A stretch of DNA of 64,000 nt from an uncultured Granulicella sp. (lineage in GTDB: Bacteria; Acidobacteriota; Terriglobia; Terriglobales; Acidobacteriaceae). Each line of letters starts with the position of its first letter. The first letter of the stretch is position 1. Below the pieces are notes generated by a model. It made no database searches. It was not told the DNA's origin and worked only from the letters and a program-made list of their open reading frames with translations. A program made the position numbers and the translations under genes. Positions 43,301 to 51,140 of the stretch are shown here, piece by piece. The stretch lies in assembly GCA_903932155.1 (NCBI GenBank), contig CAIZFH010000196.1, positions 1-64,000 on the forward strand, written 5' to 3'.

Positions 43301-43585
43301 ATGCCCACCACCTCCACGACCAGTCTCAAACTCGACCTCGAAATCAAAGACCGCGTCCAGCGTCTCGCCGCGGCACGTCGCCGGTCGCCGCACTGGGTCA
43401 TGCTCGAAGCCGTCGAACAATATGTCGAGCGTGAGGAAAAGCGCCTCCAATTCCACCAAGACGCGCTTGCTGCCTGGACCGACTACCAAGCCACTGGCCT
43501 CCACGCCACCGCTGAGGAAGCCGATGCCTGGCTGGCCAAACTCGAAGCGGGTGAGGAAGCCGCATCTCCCGAATGCCACATCTGA
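43301..43585 (+). CDS. Ribbon-helix-helix antitoxin (CopG/RHH)
   Basis: 94 aa. N-terminal ribbon TTSLKLDLEIKDRVQRLAAA and helices with RRSPHWVMLEAVEQYVEREE match RHH antitoxins of ParD/CopG type; the C-terminal half (FHQDALAAWTDYQATGLHAT, EADAWLAKLEAGEE) would wrap the toxin. GGAGTACCTCC precedes the ATG and also forms part of an AGGTA...TACCT inverted repeat (about 43278-43298) that could be the autoregulatory operator. Overlaps the toxin gene by 13 bp. Confidence 0.87.
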   Translation: MPTTSTTSLKLDLEIKDRVQRLAAARRRSPHWVMLEAVEQYVEREEKRLQFHQDALAAWTDYQATGLHATAEEADAWLAKLEAGEEAASPECHI

Positions 43586-43863
43586 TCTGGACTCCACCGG
43601 CGCTCCGCGACATAGCCCGTCTCCATGCCTTCCTGGCCTCCAAGAGCCCCGAAGCCGCCAACCGCGCCGTCAAGGCTATTCGTCATGGCGTCAAAATTCT
43701 TGGCCAACACCCGGAGATCGGCCGTCCCATAGAAGAAATGCTGCCCGAGTTCCGCGAGTGGGTGATTGAATTTGGCCAAGGGGCCTACGTCACCCTCTAT
43801 CGATACGACGGAAAGCAAATCGTCATTCTCGCCGTCCGCCACGGACGAGAAGCCAGCTACTGA
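43573..43863 (+). CDS. ParE/RelE-superfamily toxin
   Basis: 96 aa. ParE-type pattern: IWTPPALRDIARLHAFLASK, AANRAVKAIRHGVKILGQHP, GRPIEEMLPEFREWVI and the C-terminal TLYRYDGKQIVILAVRHGRE. Pairs with the upstream RHH antitoxin. ParE members poison gyrase and RelE members cleave mRNA; the adjacent RHH antitoxin favours ParE. Intact. Confidence 0.88.
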   Translation: MPHLIWTPPALRDIARLHAFLASKSPEAANRAVKAIRHGVKILGQHPEIGRPIEEMLPEFREWVIEFGQGAYVTLYRYDGKQIVILAVRHGREASY

Positions 43864-43870
43864 GTCAAGC

Positions 43871-43940
43871 AGCCATGTGCCCCAACTTTCGATTCTGTGA
43901 CGGGTGCATCATGTGCCAGCGCGATTGCTCCCGCCCATCT
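43871..43940. repeat. Degenerate REP-like element
   Basis: ATGTGCCCCAACTTTCGATTCTG and the following GCGCGATTGCTCCCGCCCAT resemble the 135-bp repeats at 42290 and 43082, but the stem is decayed. Confidence 0.5.
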
Positions 43941-44042
43941 CCTCCATGCAACTCCTTTCTGTACCGTCATCTATGACAAACTTCCATCCACCGATGGAAG
44001 TATTCTTGCCACATGCCGATAGAGCTCGCGGAGGTAATCCCT

Positions 44043-44216
44043 ATGAGTGTGTCTGCGATCAGTTCCACCGCTGTAAGCAATATGCCGGAGCTTCAGAAGC
44101 AAACGCCACCCCCTGTGCCATCGCACTCATCTGCCTCTTTGCCGGCCGATACAGTCACCCTCAGCCCCGCGGCCCTGAAGTCGGCTGACGTAGACCACGA
44201 CGGCGATAGCCACTAA
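44043..44216 (+). CDS. Small Ser/Pro-rich protein, 57 aa
   Basis: Unrecognised. From ATG 44043 with GGAGGT 8 nt upstream. Sequence is polar and disordered: SVSAISSTAVSNMPELQKQ, PPPVPSHSSASLPADTVTL, then SPAALKSADVDHDGDSH with an acidic Asp/His end. The DTVTLSPAAL element resembles C-terminal tails of small secreted or flagellum-type repeats, but this is not enough for a call. Codon phase and ribosome site support expression. Confidence 0.5.
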   Translation: MSVSAISSTAVSNMPELQKQTPPPVPSHSSASLPADTVTLSPAALKSADVDHDGDSH

Positions 44217-44246
44217 AGCATCGAACCACATCCCCCATCAGTCTGC

Positions 44247-44300
44247 GCGGTGCCCATATCTCAATTCTGAGGTGTGGGCATCGCGCTTTTTGCGTGAAGC
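44247..44300. repeat. REP-like palindrome upstream of polA
   Basis: GCGGTGCCCATATCTCAATTCTGAGGTGTGGGCATCGCGC: arms around AATTCT as in the folP copy; it ends about 60 bp before the polA ATG. Confidence 0.75.
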
Positions 44301-44361
44301 GCATATCGCCCTCCGCAAGGAGTTCGCCCGTCCGCGCTGGACTTGGTATTCTCATCCTGCA

Positions 44362-47268
44362 ATGGCAACTGAACCCCGCCCCTCCGAAACATCCACCGCC
44401 AAGCCCCCCATCTATCTCCTCGATTCGATGGCCTTCATCTTCCGCGCCTATCACGCCATGCAGCGCCAGCGCCCCATGACCACGCGCACCGGCATCCCCA
44501 CCGCAGCCACTTACGTCTTCGTCAACATGATCAACAAGCTGCGCAAGGACTTCGCCCCGCAGCTTCTTGCCGCCGTATACGACCTCTCAGGTCCCGTCTT
44601 CCGCGACGAGCGCGCCCGCGAGATGAAGCCTCTGCGCAAGTGGAACGTCAAGACGCAGCAGTTCGACGAGGTCGACTACGCCGGCTACAAGGCCAACCGA
44701 GCAGAGACGCCCCCCGACCTCATCCAGCAGCTCCCCTACATCCGCCGCGCGCTCGAAGCCTTCCGCATCCCCATCCTCAGCTACGAGGGCTTCGAGGCCG
44801 ACGACGTCATCGGCACGCTCGCCGCGCGTCTCTCCGCGCTCGGCCACCGCGTCTTCGTCGTCTCCTCCGACAAGGACATGATGCAGTTGGTCACGCCCGA
44901 GGTCAGCATCCTCAATCCCACCAAAGACAACCTCGTCCTCGATCCCGCTGGAGTCGAGTCCGTCCTCGGCGTCCCACCCGAGCGCGTCATCGATGTGATG
45001 GCCCTGCGCGGCGACGCCGTCGACAACATCCCCGGCGCACCCGGCATCGGCGACAAAGGCTCCGTCGAACTCATCCAGCAGTTCGGTACCGTCGAGGCCG
45101 CGCTCGACGCCGCAGTCTCCACACCCGACTCCATCAAGCGTAAAACGTATCGAGAATCGTTACAAAATAATCGCGAAAACATTTTGCTGTCGAAGGAACT
45201 CGTCACCATCCACACCGAAGTGCCCATCGAGTTCTCCCTCGATGCTATGCGCACCCAGCCCGTCGACAATGCCGCCTGCCGCGAGCTCTTCTCCGAGCTT
45301 GAATTCACCACTATGCTCAAGGACCTCGCGCCCGCCGCCGGCAACACCGCCATGGAATACAACCTCAACCCCACTCCAGACGAGATCGCCTCGCTCCTAG
45401 CTGCCGCCTGCAAGCTCGTCGACGGCACCGCACCCTTCGGCCTCGCCATCGCCATCTCCGAAGACGCGCGCGCAATTTCAGAAGAGATCGCCACCGACTC
45501 CGACACCGACGCCGAACCCGAGCCGCCCCCTGCTGAGACGATGTATATGTTTGCCGCGCCCGCAGCCCTCGCATCCACTGCACCATCGTCCGCTGATCCC
45601 TGCACCCTGATCCCTGCCCCCTATTCTCTTGGCCTCTCCACCGACGGCGTCTCCGCCATCGAGAGCGCCCTCGAAGCGCCCAACCTCCGCGCCGCGCTGG
45701 AAGACGCAACCCTCCCCAAACTGGTCCACGATCTCAAGTCTGTCCTGCGCGCCCTCGCCCCGCACAACATCACTCTGCGCGGTGACATCACCGACGTCAT
45801 GCTGCAGAGCTACCTCATCAATCCTACGCACGGTTCGCACACGCTCGTCGACATCGCCGCCCGCTCGACGAATCGCGCGCTCGTCCATCAGCCGTCGAAG
45901 GCGAATCCTGTCGATCCGAATCGTCTCCCCGAAGCCGCCGCTGCCATCGTCCGCCTTGCCCGCGTCTTCGCCGATCAGATGGCCGAGAGCGATGCCGCCG
46001 CTGCGTCCTCCGGCTCAACCCTCGGCCCCGTGCAATCCTCCCCGCTCCTCCATCTCTACCGCACCATGGATCTTCCGCTCGTCCCCGTCCTACTGCGCAT
46101 GGAGCAGGCCGGCGTCCGCATCGACACGGCTGTCCTCTCCGCCATGTCTACGCGCCTTGCTGTCGAAATGGACACCCTCGCCGAGAGGATATTCGATCAG
46201 TCCGGCCATCGCTTCAATCTCAACTCGCCCAAGCAACTCGGCGACGTGCTCTTCAACCGGATGCAACTGCCCAAGCCGTCGAAGCACGGCAAGGGCAAGG
46301 TCATCTCTACCGCGCAGGATGTGCTCGAAGAGTTGGCTGAGCATCACCCCGTCCCAGCGCTCGTCATCGAGCATCGCCAGCTCGCCAAGCTCCGCTCCAC
46401 ATATCTCGACTCACTGCCTCACCTGGTCGACGCCGAAGGTCGCGTCCACACCACCTTCAACCAGGTCGGCACGGCGACTGGGCGGCTTTCCTCCACCAAT
46501 CCCAACCTGCAAAACATCCCCGTGCGCACCGCCCTCGGCCGGGAGATTCGTGCCGCCTTCATCCCCGCCCCCGGCAATCTGCTCCTCTCCGCGGATTACT
46601 CGCAGATCGAGCTGCGCCTCATGGCGCACTTCTCGCAGGACCCGCTCCTGCTCAACGCCTACCGCACCGGCCAGGACATCCATACCCTCACCGCGTCGGA
46701 AGTTTTCGGCATTCCTGTAGCCCAGCTCGATAAAGAGACGCGCGCCCGCGCCAAGGCCGTCAACTTTGGCATCGTCTACGGCATCTCCCCCTTCGGCCTC
46801 GCAGCGCAGCTCGGCATCGATCAGAAGATCGCCAGGCAATATATTGAGACCTACTTTGCCCGCTACTCCGGCGTCCGCGCTTTCATCGACCGCACGCTGG
46901 AGACCGTCCGCCGCGACCAGGCCGTGCGCACTTACTTCGGCCGCGTCCGTCCCATCCCAGACATCTCTTCGCGCAACCCCAACATGCGCGGATTCGCCGA
47001 GCGCACCGCCATCAACACGCCCCTGCAGGGCACCGCCGCCGACCTCATCAAGCTCGCCATGATCCGCATCGACGCCGAGATCGCCGCGCGCAACCTCCGC
47101 TCCCGCATGACCCTCCAGATTCACGACGAATTGCTCTTCGATGTAATCCCCGCAGAGGCCGACGAACTGCAAACCCTCGTCAAGCAAGAGATGGAACACG
47201 TCGCCGAGTTCAGCGTCCCCATCCTCGCCGAAGTAGGCCTCGGCCCCAACTGGCGCGACATCAAATAG
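44362..47268 (+). CDS. polA: DNA polymerase I, proofreading domain probably inactive
   Basis: 968 aa from ATG 44362. Domains: 5'-3' flap nuclease (about 15-310; FEADDVIGTLAARL, GDAVDNIPGAPGIGDKGS), a degenerate 3'-5' exonuclease domain (about 330-580), and the family A polymerase with motif A SADYSQIELRLMAHFS, motif B RARAKAVNFGIVYGIS and motif C LQIHDELLFDV. The Asp/Glu residues of the exonuclease site (DTET-type motif and later Asp motifs) are not found; VHDLKSVLRAL stands where NLKYD is expected. An Ala/Pro/Glu-rich insert (about 370-430) includes a 7-bp-period repeat. A copy of its 3' end lies at 47952-48073. Confidence 0.95.
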   Translation: MATEPRPSETSTAKPPIYLLDSMAFIFRAYHAMQRQRPMTTRTGIPTAATYVFVNMINKLRKDFAPQLLAAVYDLSGPVFRDERAREMKPLRKWNVKTQQFDEVDYAGYKANRAETPPDLIQQLPYIRRALEAFRIPILSYEGFEADDVIGTLAARLSALGHRVFVVSSDKDMMQLVTPEVSILNPTKDNLVLDPAGVESVLGVPPERVIDVMALRGDAVDNIPGAPGIGDKGSVELIQQFGTVEAALDAAVSTPDSIKRKTYRESLQNNRENILLSKELVTIHTEVPIEFSLDAMRTQPVDNAACRELFSELEFTTMLKDLAPAAGNTAMEYNLNPTPDEIASLLAAACKLVDGTAPFGLAIAISEDARAISEEIATDSDTDAEPEPPPAETMYMFAAPAALASTAPSSADPCTLIPAPYSLGLSTDGVSAIESALEAPNLRAALEDATLPKLVHDLKSVLRALAPHNITLRGDITDVMLQSYLINPTHGSHTLVDIAARSTNRALVHQPSKANPVDPNRLPEAAAAIVRLARVFADQMAESDAAAASSGSTLGPVQSSPLLHLYRTMDLPLVPVLLRMEQAGVRIDTAVLSAMSTRLAVEMDTLAERIFDQSGHRFNLNSPKQLGDVLFNRMQLPKPSKHGKGKVISTAQDVLEELAEHHPVPALVIEHRQLAKLRSTYLDSLPHLVDAEGRVHTTFNQVGTATGRLSSTNPNLQNIPVRTALGREIRAAFIPAPGNLLLSADYSQIELRLMAHFSQDPLLLNAYRTGQDIHTLTASEVFGIPVAQLDKETRARAKAVNFGIVYGISPFGLAAQLGIDQKIARQYIETYFARYSGVRAFIDRTLETVRRDQAVRTYFGRVRPIPDISSRNPNMRGFAERTAINTPLQGTAADLIKLAMIRIDAEIAARNLRSRMTLQIHDELLFDVIPAEADELQTLVKQEMEHVAEFSVPILAEVGLGPNWRDIK
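45594..45628 (+). repeat. Heptamer repeat inside polA
   Basis: TGATCCC, TGCACCC, TGATCCC, TGCCCCC and TATTCTC follow each other with a 7-bp period, coding for DPCTLIPAPYS in the degenerate exonuclease domain. The complement of 29041-29068 carries the same style of repeat (ACCCTGATTCCTGC). Confidence 0.7.
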
Positions 47269-47329
47269 CCTTACCGGTTGGTGCAGGAAAACTGTTGTCT
47301 CCGCTGGGCCGCGCGACTAATGTAAAGAT

Positions 47330-47593
47330 GTGGGATCGAAGACGTTTGACGGCGTGTGGTTTATCTCGTATGTGCATGACCACCTGCCGCCGCATGTGCA
47401 TGGGCAGTATGCGGAAACCCGGGTTATCGTCGACTTGCTGCCGGGCGGCGCGATCCGGAAGTCGAAGCGCCGGGATGTAGTGCGGCCTGTCAACGCCAAG
47501 CGGAGTGAGGTGCGGCGTATTCTTGAAGTAGCGGCTGTCCACTCGGCCGAGTTGAAGGAGCTTTGGGAGAAAACACATGGATCGACATCCTAA
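47330..47593 (+). CDS. DUF4160 domain protein, module 2
   Basis: 87 aa from GTG 47330. SKTFDGVWFISYVHDHLPPH and VHGQYAETRVIVDLLPGGAI show the DUF4160 His-rich pattern; AKRSEVRRILEVAAVHSAEL matches the C-terminal helix of module 1. Identity to the copy at 42772-43035 is only about 45%, so this is an old paralogue. It begins 61 bp after the polA stop and overlaps the DUF2442 gene by 17 bp. Confidence 0.85.
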   Translation: MGSKTFDGVWFISYVHDHLPPHVHGQYAETRVIVDLLPGGAIRKSKRRDVVRPVNAKRSEVRRILEVAAVHSAELKELWEKTHGSTS

Positions 47594-47915
47594 CGATCTG
47601 ACGACAGACGAAGAAATCGACGAGGCAATTGAGCAGGCGAAATTGATAGCGGACGAACCGCGCATTGTGGACGCGGCGTATCGTCCTGAGCCGGGGCTGG
47701 AGTTCCTGATGCTGAAGCTGAGTGATGGCCGGCGAATGCTGATTCCGCGCGAAGAGCTGAGCGAGTTGAAGGATGCCACGCCGGAGCAGGCGGCCGATCT
47801 GCAGATTGGACCGCACGGCGTAGACGTCTGGTGGCCGCAGTTGGACGACGGCCTCTATCTCCCGGACTTCCTCGAATACCGCTGGGGCAAAGAGCCCCGC
47901 CGCGTCGCCGCGTAG
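47577..47915 (+). CDS. DUF2442 domain protein, module 2
   Basis: 112 aa. LTTDEEIDEAIEQAKLIADE, LEFLMLKLSDGRRMLIPREE, DATPEQAADLQIGPHGVDVW and WPQLDDGLYLPDFLEYRWG align with module 1 over the whole length. Coupled to DUF4160 by overlap. The module is enclosed between the real 3' end of polA and a duplicate of that end 36 bp downstream, which marks it as an insertion or duplication product. Confidence 0.85.
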   Translation: MDRHPNDLTTDEEIDEAIEQAKLIADEPRIVDAAYRPEPGLEFLMLKLSDGRRMLIPREELSELKDATPEQAADLQIGPHGVDVWWPQLDDGLYLPDFLEYRWGKEPRRVAA

Positions 47916-47951
47916 AGCCTCTCATAGACCGCCTGTGCGGCAGCGGTCACG

Positions 47952-48073
47952 CCCCGCCGAGGCCACGAACTGCAAACCCTCGTCAAACAACAGATGGAAC
48001 ACGTCGCCGAATTCAGCGTCCCCATCCTCGCCGAAGTAGCCCTCGGCCCCAACTGGCGCCACATCAAGTAGCC
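47952..48073 (+). pseudogene. Duplicate of the 3' end of polA (remnant)
   Basis: 122 bp matching polA 47148-47270 with about seven substitutions and one single-base deletion (GAGGCCGACGAAC became GAGGCCACGAAC), roughly 93% identical and ending at the same TAG. It would encode the last ~40 residues of PolA (LQTLVKQ...MEHVAEFSVPILAE...), but has no start and is frameshifted at its 5' edge. It lies downstream of the DUF4160/DUF2442 module. Confidence 0.92.
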
Positions 48074-48075
48074 GC

Positions 48076-48151
48076 TGACCGGGTGCCCCATCCTCGACGC
48101 ACAGTTTCATCGCGCGGCAGGGTGGGGTATCGAGCGAAGCTCGACCGCGCT
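48076..48151. repeat. REP-like palindrome
   Basis: CCGGGTGCCCCATCCTCGACG, then CACAGTTTCATCGCGCGGCAGGGTGGGG, plus a small TCGAGCGAAGCTCGA hairpin. Same family as 42202-42249. Confidence 0.75.
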
Positions 48152-48237
48152 CAAGAAAAACCAAAAACTATCAGCTAATGTTCTCTTATTATTCGCCTAT
48201 AATCTGTGGAGATATACTTGCGGGAAAGGCACAGAAA

Positions 48238-48891
48238 ATGAGAACTCGATCCTTCCGACTGTTGGCAGCATTGGGACTATTGCTGTGCGTTGCCGGGGCA
48301 TGGGCACAGTCCACAGCTGCGCCAACGGCTCAGAGCGTCGACACACTCAAGAAGTTAGCGGCCAGCGGGGACTCAAATGCACAATACAAACTTGCTGGAC
48401 ATTATCTGGCGGGAGCTGGGGTTCAACAGAGTACCGCTGAGGCATTAGTGTGGTTTCGCAAAGCCGCCGAGCGGGGAGATGCAAAATCACAGTATGAGCT
48501 TGGCCAGCTTTATGAAGATGGTGGCCCGATGACTGTGGTTAAGCGACCCGATGGTTTATTTGAGGGGACACCGGCGACCGGCAATGCTGCAATTCCTAAA
48601 GACATTGCTTTAGCCGCAATATGGTTTCGCAAAGCTGCGGAGCGGGGCTACTCTCTTGCACAAAATCACCTTGGAATGCTGTACGAAAATGGGGAAGGTA
48701 TACCCCAAGACTACCGAGAAGCATATTTCTGGCTAAGCCTTGGCGAAGCAAACGGATCAACTTCTACTACTAACGATGTTGATGAACGTGACCGCGTGGC
48801 TTCTCACCTAACAAAAGCCGTTTTACTGCAAACACAGGAACGGGCGCGGAAGTGGGTAGTGGATCATCCTGCTAAGACGCCGCTGCAGTGA
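48238..48891 (+). CDS. Sel1-repeat secreted protein
   Basis: 217 aa from ATG 48238 (AAAGG about 9 nt upstream; the frame opens at 48178). A signal peptide (RSFRLLAALGLLLCVAGAWA, cleaved near AQS) is followed by at least three Sel1-like TPR repeats: GDSNAQYKLAGHYLAGAGVQ, GDAKSQYELGQLYEDGG and GYSLAQNHLGMLYENGEGIP. They probably mediate periplasmic protein contacts. CGCCTATAAT at 48194-48203 is a likely promoter. GC is lower than in core genes. Function unknown. Confidence 0.8.
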   Translation: MRTRSFRLLAALGLLLCVAGAWAQSTAAPTAQSVDTLKKLAASGDSNAQYKLAGHYLAGAGVQQSTAEALVWFRKAAERGDAKSQYELGQLYEDGGPMTVVKRPDGLFEGTPATGNAAIPKDIALAAIWFRKAAERGYSLAQNHLGMLYENGEGIPQDYREAYFWLSLGEANGSTSTTNDVDERDRVASHLTKAVLLQTQERARKWVVDHPAKTPLQ

Positions 48892-48975
48892 TATGTGGTT
48901 CGTATACGCCGTCTTGAAAGCCCAGAATGTACTCAGGTAATTGACTCATTATCTGGCTAGGGGGGATTATGGAGC

Positions 48976-49554
48976 ATGCCCTCATCAAGTTTGGAACATT
49001 CGCTGAATAATGCCACCATTGGCGCATTGGCTGGGGCATTGGCTGGGTTAGTAGCGAATCTACTTATAAACAGATGGTCGCGTTGGAGACTGTATCGAAA
49101 ATTAGATTTCATCTCGCAACCACGGGTTGGGGCACGAACCAGCGTGCGTATCTATAACGGCTACATCTTTCCGCTAAACTCCGTCTACGCCTACATCACT
49201 ATAGAAAATGATCCGTCAGATGTACTTAAGCCACCCGCTGGTTATGACGCCTATATATCGCCTGCCCATTGCAGCAAAGTGCAGGAAGATCGGCTCTGTT
49301 GGTCTATCGCCCCTAATCCTCCATGCGTCGATGTATATCCTGGAGAAAAGCAGAGCCTAGACATAGTTGAATTCACTAACGATTCCGACTGGATTAGGAT
49401 TCCGTCGGAAAGTGGGTGGGGGATGTCACGTGTGTTTCTCAAGAAACAAAAGTACAAAGCAACAATCAAAATCGTTAGCAAGGACACGAAGGCTAAAGAG
49501 TTCCTGATAGAGATTGACCCAACTAATAACTTGAACCCTATAATACTTCGCTGA
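48976..49554 (+). CDS. Hypothetical membrane-anchored protein, 192 aa
   Basis: No family recognised. N-terminal membrane anchor (ATIGALAGALAGLVANLLI, about 13-31) then a soluble domain with beta-strand character (ARTSVRIYNGYIFPLNSVYA, YITIENDPSDVL, PGEKQSLDIVEFTN, YKATIKIVSKDTKAKEF). Low GC and AT-rich codons compared with neighbours point to transfer. A GGGGGG tract lies 12 nt upstream of the ATG. It stands alone at the right edge of the accessory region. Confidence 0.6.
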   Translation: MPSSSLEHSLNNATIGALAGALAGLVANLLINRWSRWRLYRKLDFISQPRVGARTSVRIYNGYIFPLNSVYAYITIENDPSDVLKPPAGYDAYISPAHCSKVQEDRLCWSIAPNPPCVDVYPGEKQSLDIVEFTNDSDWIRIPSESGWGMSRVFLKKQKYKATIKIVSKDTKAKEFLIEIDPTNNLNPIILR

Positions 49555-50258
49555 TATAGATGTATAGGTCGAGTGTCCCATTCATCGCGGCCTTACAGCC
49601 ATGAGTGTGCAGCCGCCCCGCGCGAACCGCTCTCCCTGGTTCAGCCTTAAAATCTCGCCCGCAGCTCGAAGCTCTGCGCCACCGGCTCCACGATCTTCAC
49701 CCGCCCATGCCGGGTGCCCCATCCTTTCACAGTCTCATCGTGAAAGGGTAGGATTCAGGCGATCCGCTCTCCTCGATGACCAGCACCACCGCCTCGAACG
49801 GAAGGCACGCGTTTACGCATGCCGAAGAGTACATCTCATTGAGCCTTTCGCGTCCTGGGCCGCGTACCGGTCAAGGATGCGAAAAAATAATTCCCTCAAA
49901 ATCCCCAGCAAATCCGCATGTCAAGACCCTCGAGCCTCCGAATTTCTACTAACCAACCCCGTATCAACCACTTATCTCCGAAAAATACTTGGCATAGTAG
50001 TTATGCTCCAACGCGTAGAATTAAAGTAGATGAAAAGATAGTTCCAGGCAGACGTGCTGCATTCAGACAACATTACGAGTGCATCATATTTGTTTTCAAG
50101 ATCATAAATATAACACGTTTAGAATGTTTATCTTAGCCATTCAATGCTGCCTAAGTCTTTATTTTTGCTTATCTTGCAAAAATAAGGGGGGAGGGGGGGG
50201 AGGGTACATCAGACTGGACCAGCGTATCTCTGCATCCGGTAATCTGATTCCAACCGCC
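49555..50258. other. Gene-poor segment with REP copies and remnants
   Basis: No convincing gene. Contains a REP-like copy at 49565-49615 (GTGTCCCATTCATCGCGG...CATGAGTGTGCAG) and another at 49709-49755 (CCGGGTGCCCCATCCTTTCAC with GTGAAAGGGTAGG). On the minus strand, GRVKIVEPVAQSFELRARF ends in a stop at 49647 and is cut by the second REP, perhaps the C-terminus of a broken gene. An AT-rich part (49900-50185) and a G-run (50186-50204) follow. Confidence 0.6.
50186..50204 (+). other. G-rich tract, possible G-quadruplex, upstream of purU
   Basis: Six G, an A, eight G, an A and three G, directly after an A/T-rich stretch (GCAAAAATAA) and 54 bp before the purU ATG. It could fold as a quadruplex in the purU leader or be a slippage-prone tract. 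Confidence 0.55.
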
Positions 50259-51128
50259 ATGCCCAATTCGAATCCCAAGATCGCAACCCTGCTCATCGAC
50301 TGTCCCGACCGCAAGGGAATCGTTGTCGCCATCGTGAATTTCCTGGTCGAACGTTACGACATCAACATCCTCAATGCCGACCAGCATCAGGACGTCGAGC
50401 TTGGCCTCTTCTTCATGCGCGTCGAGTTCGCCACCGACACCGCCGGTTTCAGCGAAGCAGCATTCCGCGCGGCGTTTGAGCCTATCGCCCGCGACTTCCA
50501 GATGAACTGGCGCATCGAGTTCGCAGAGGGCGCGCAGAATGTTGCTCTCTTCGTCTCGCAGTATCTACACTGTCTCGCAGACCTTCTCCTGCGTCACCAG
50601 ACTGGCGAGTTCCGCTGCAACGTCGCGCTCATCGTCAGCAACCACGAGGCCGCTCGCCCGTTGGCCGAGTTCCACAAAGTTCCGTTCCACTTCATGCCCG
50701 TCACGCACGACAACAAACAGCAAGTGGAAGACGCTCAGCTTACCCTTCTCGTAAAACACAAGATCGACCTCATCGTCCTCGCCCGCTACATGCAGATTCT
50801 CTCGCCCAAGTTCGTCGCCGCCTATCCGCGCCGCATCATTAATGTTCACCACTCGTTTCTGCCCGCGTTCACCGGCGCGCGCCCGTATCACGCGGCCTTC
50901 GAGCGCGGCGTCAAGCTCATCGGCGCCACAAGCCATTACGTCACCGAAACGCTCGACGAGGGTCCCATCATCGAGCAGGACGTCACCCGCATTTCGCAGA
51001 ATGACCAACTGCCCTCGCTCATCCAGAAGGGCCGCGACCTGGAGCGCATGGTTCTCTCGCGCGCCGTGCAGTGGCACCTGGACCACCGCATCCTTTCCTA
51101 TGCCAACAAGACCGTCATCTTCGCCTGA
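50259..51128 (+). CDS. purU: Formyltetrahydrofolate deformylase
   Basis: 289 aa from ATG 50259; the open frame begins at 50079 but upstream residues are unlike the family. Hydrolyses 10-formyl-THF to formate and THF. N-terminal ACT domain (ATLLIDCPDRKGIVVAIVNF) and C-terminal formyltransferase fold with VALIVSNHEAARPLAEF, catalytic NVHHSFLPAFTGARPYHAA and TLDEGPIIEQD. Its partner in one-carbon metabolism, folP, follows after 12 bp. Confidence 0.95.
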   Translation: MPNSNPKIATLLIDCPDRKGIVVAIVNFLVERYDINILNADQHQDVELGLFFMRVEFATDTAGFSEAAFRAAFEPIARDFQMNWRIEFAEGAQNVALFVSQYLHCLADLLLRHQTGEFRCNVALIVSNHEAARPLAEFHKVPFHFMPVTHDNKQQVEDAQLTLLVKHKIDLIVLARYMQILSPKFVAAYPRRIINVHHSFLPAFTGARPYHAAFERGVKLIGATSHYVTETLDEGPIIEQDVTRISQNDQLPSLIQKGRDLERMVLSRAVQWHLDHRILSYANKTVIFA

Positions 51129-51140
51129 GTAGGATCACTG

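Noticed and set aside
49601-50029. 142-aa frame in the segment before purU
   Set aside because: Ser/Arg/Pro-rich translation of REP DNA, with no signal of selection or a ribosome site.
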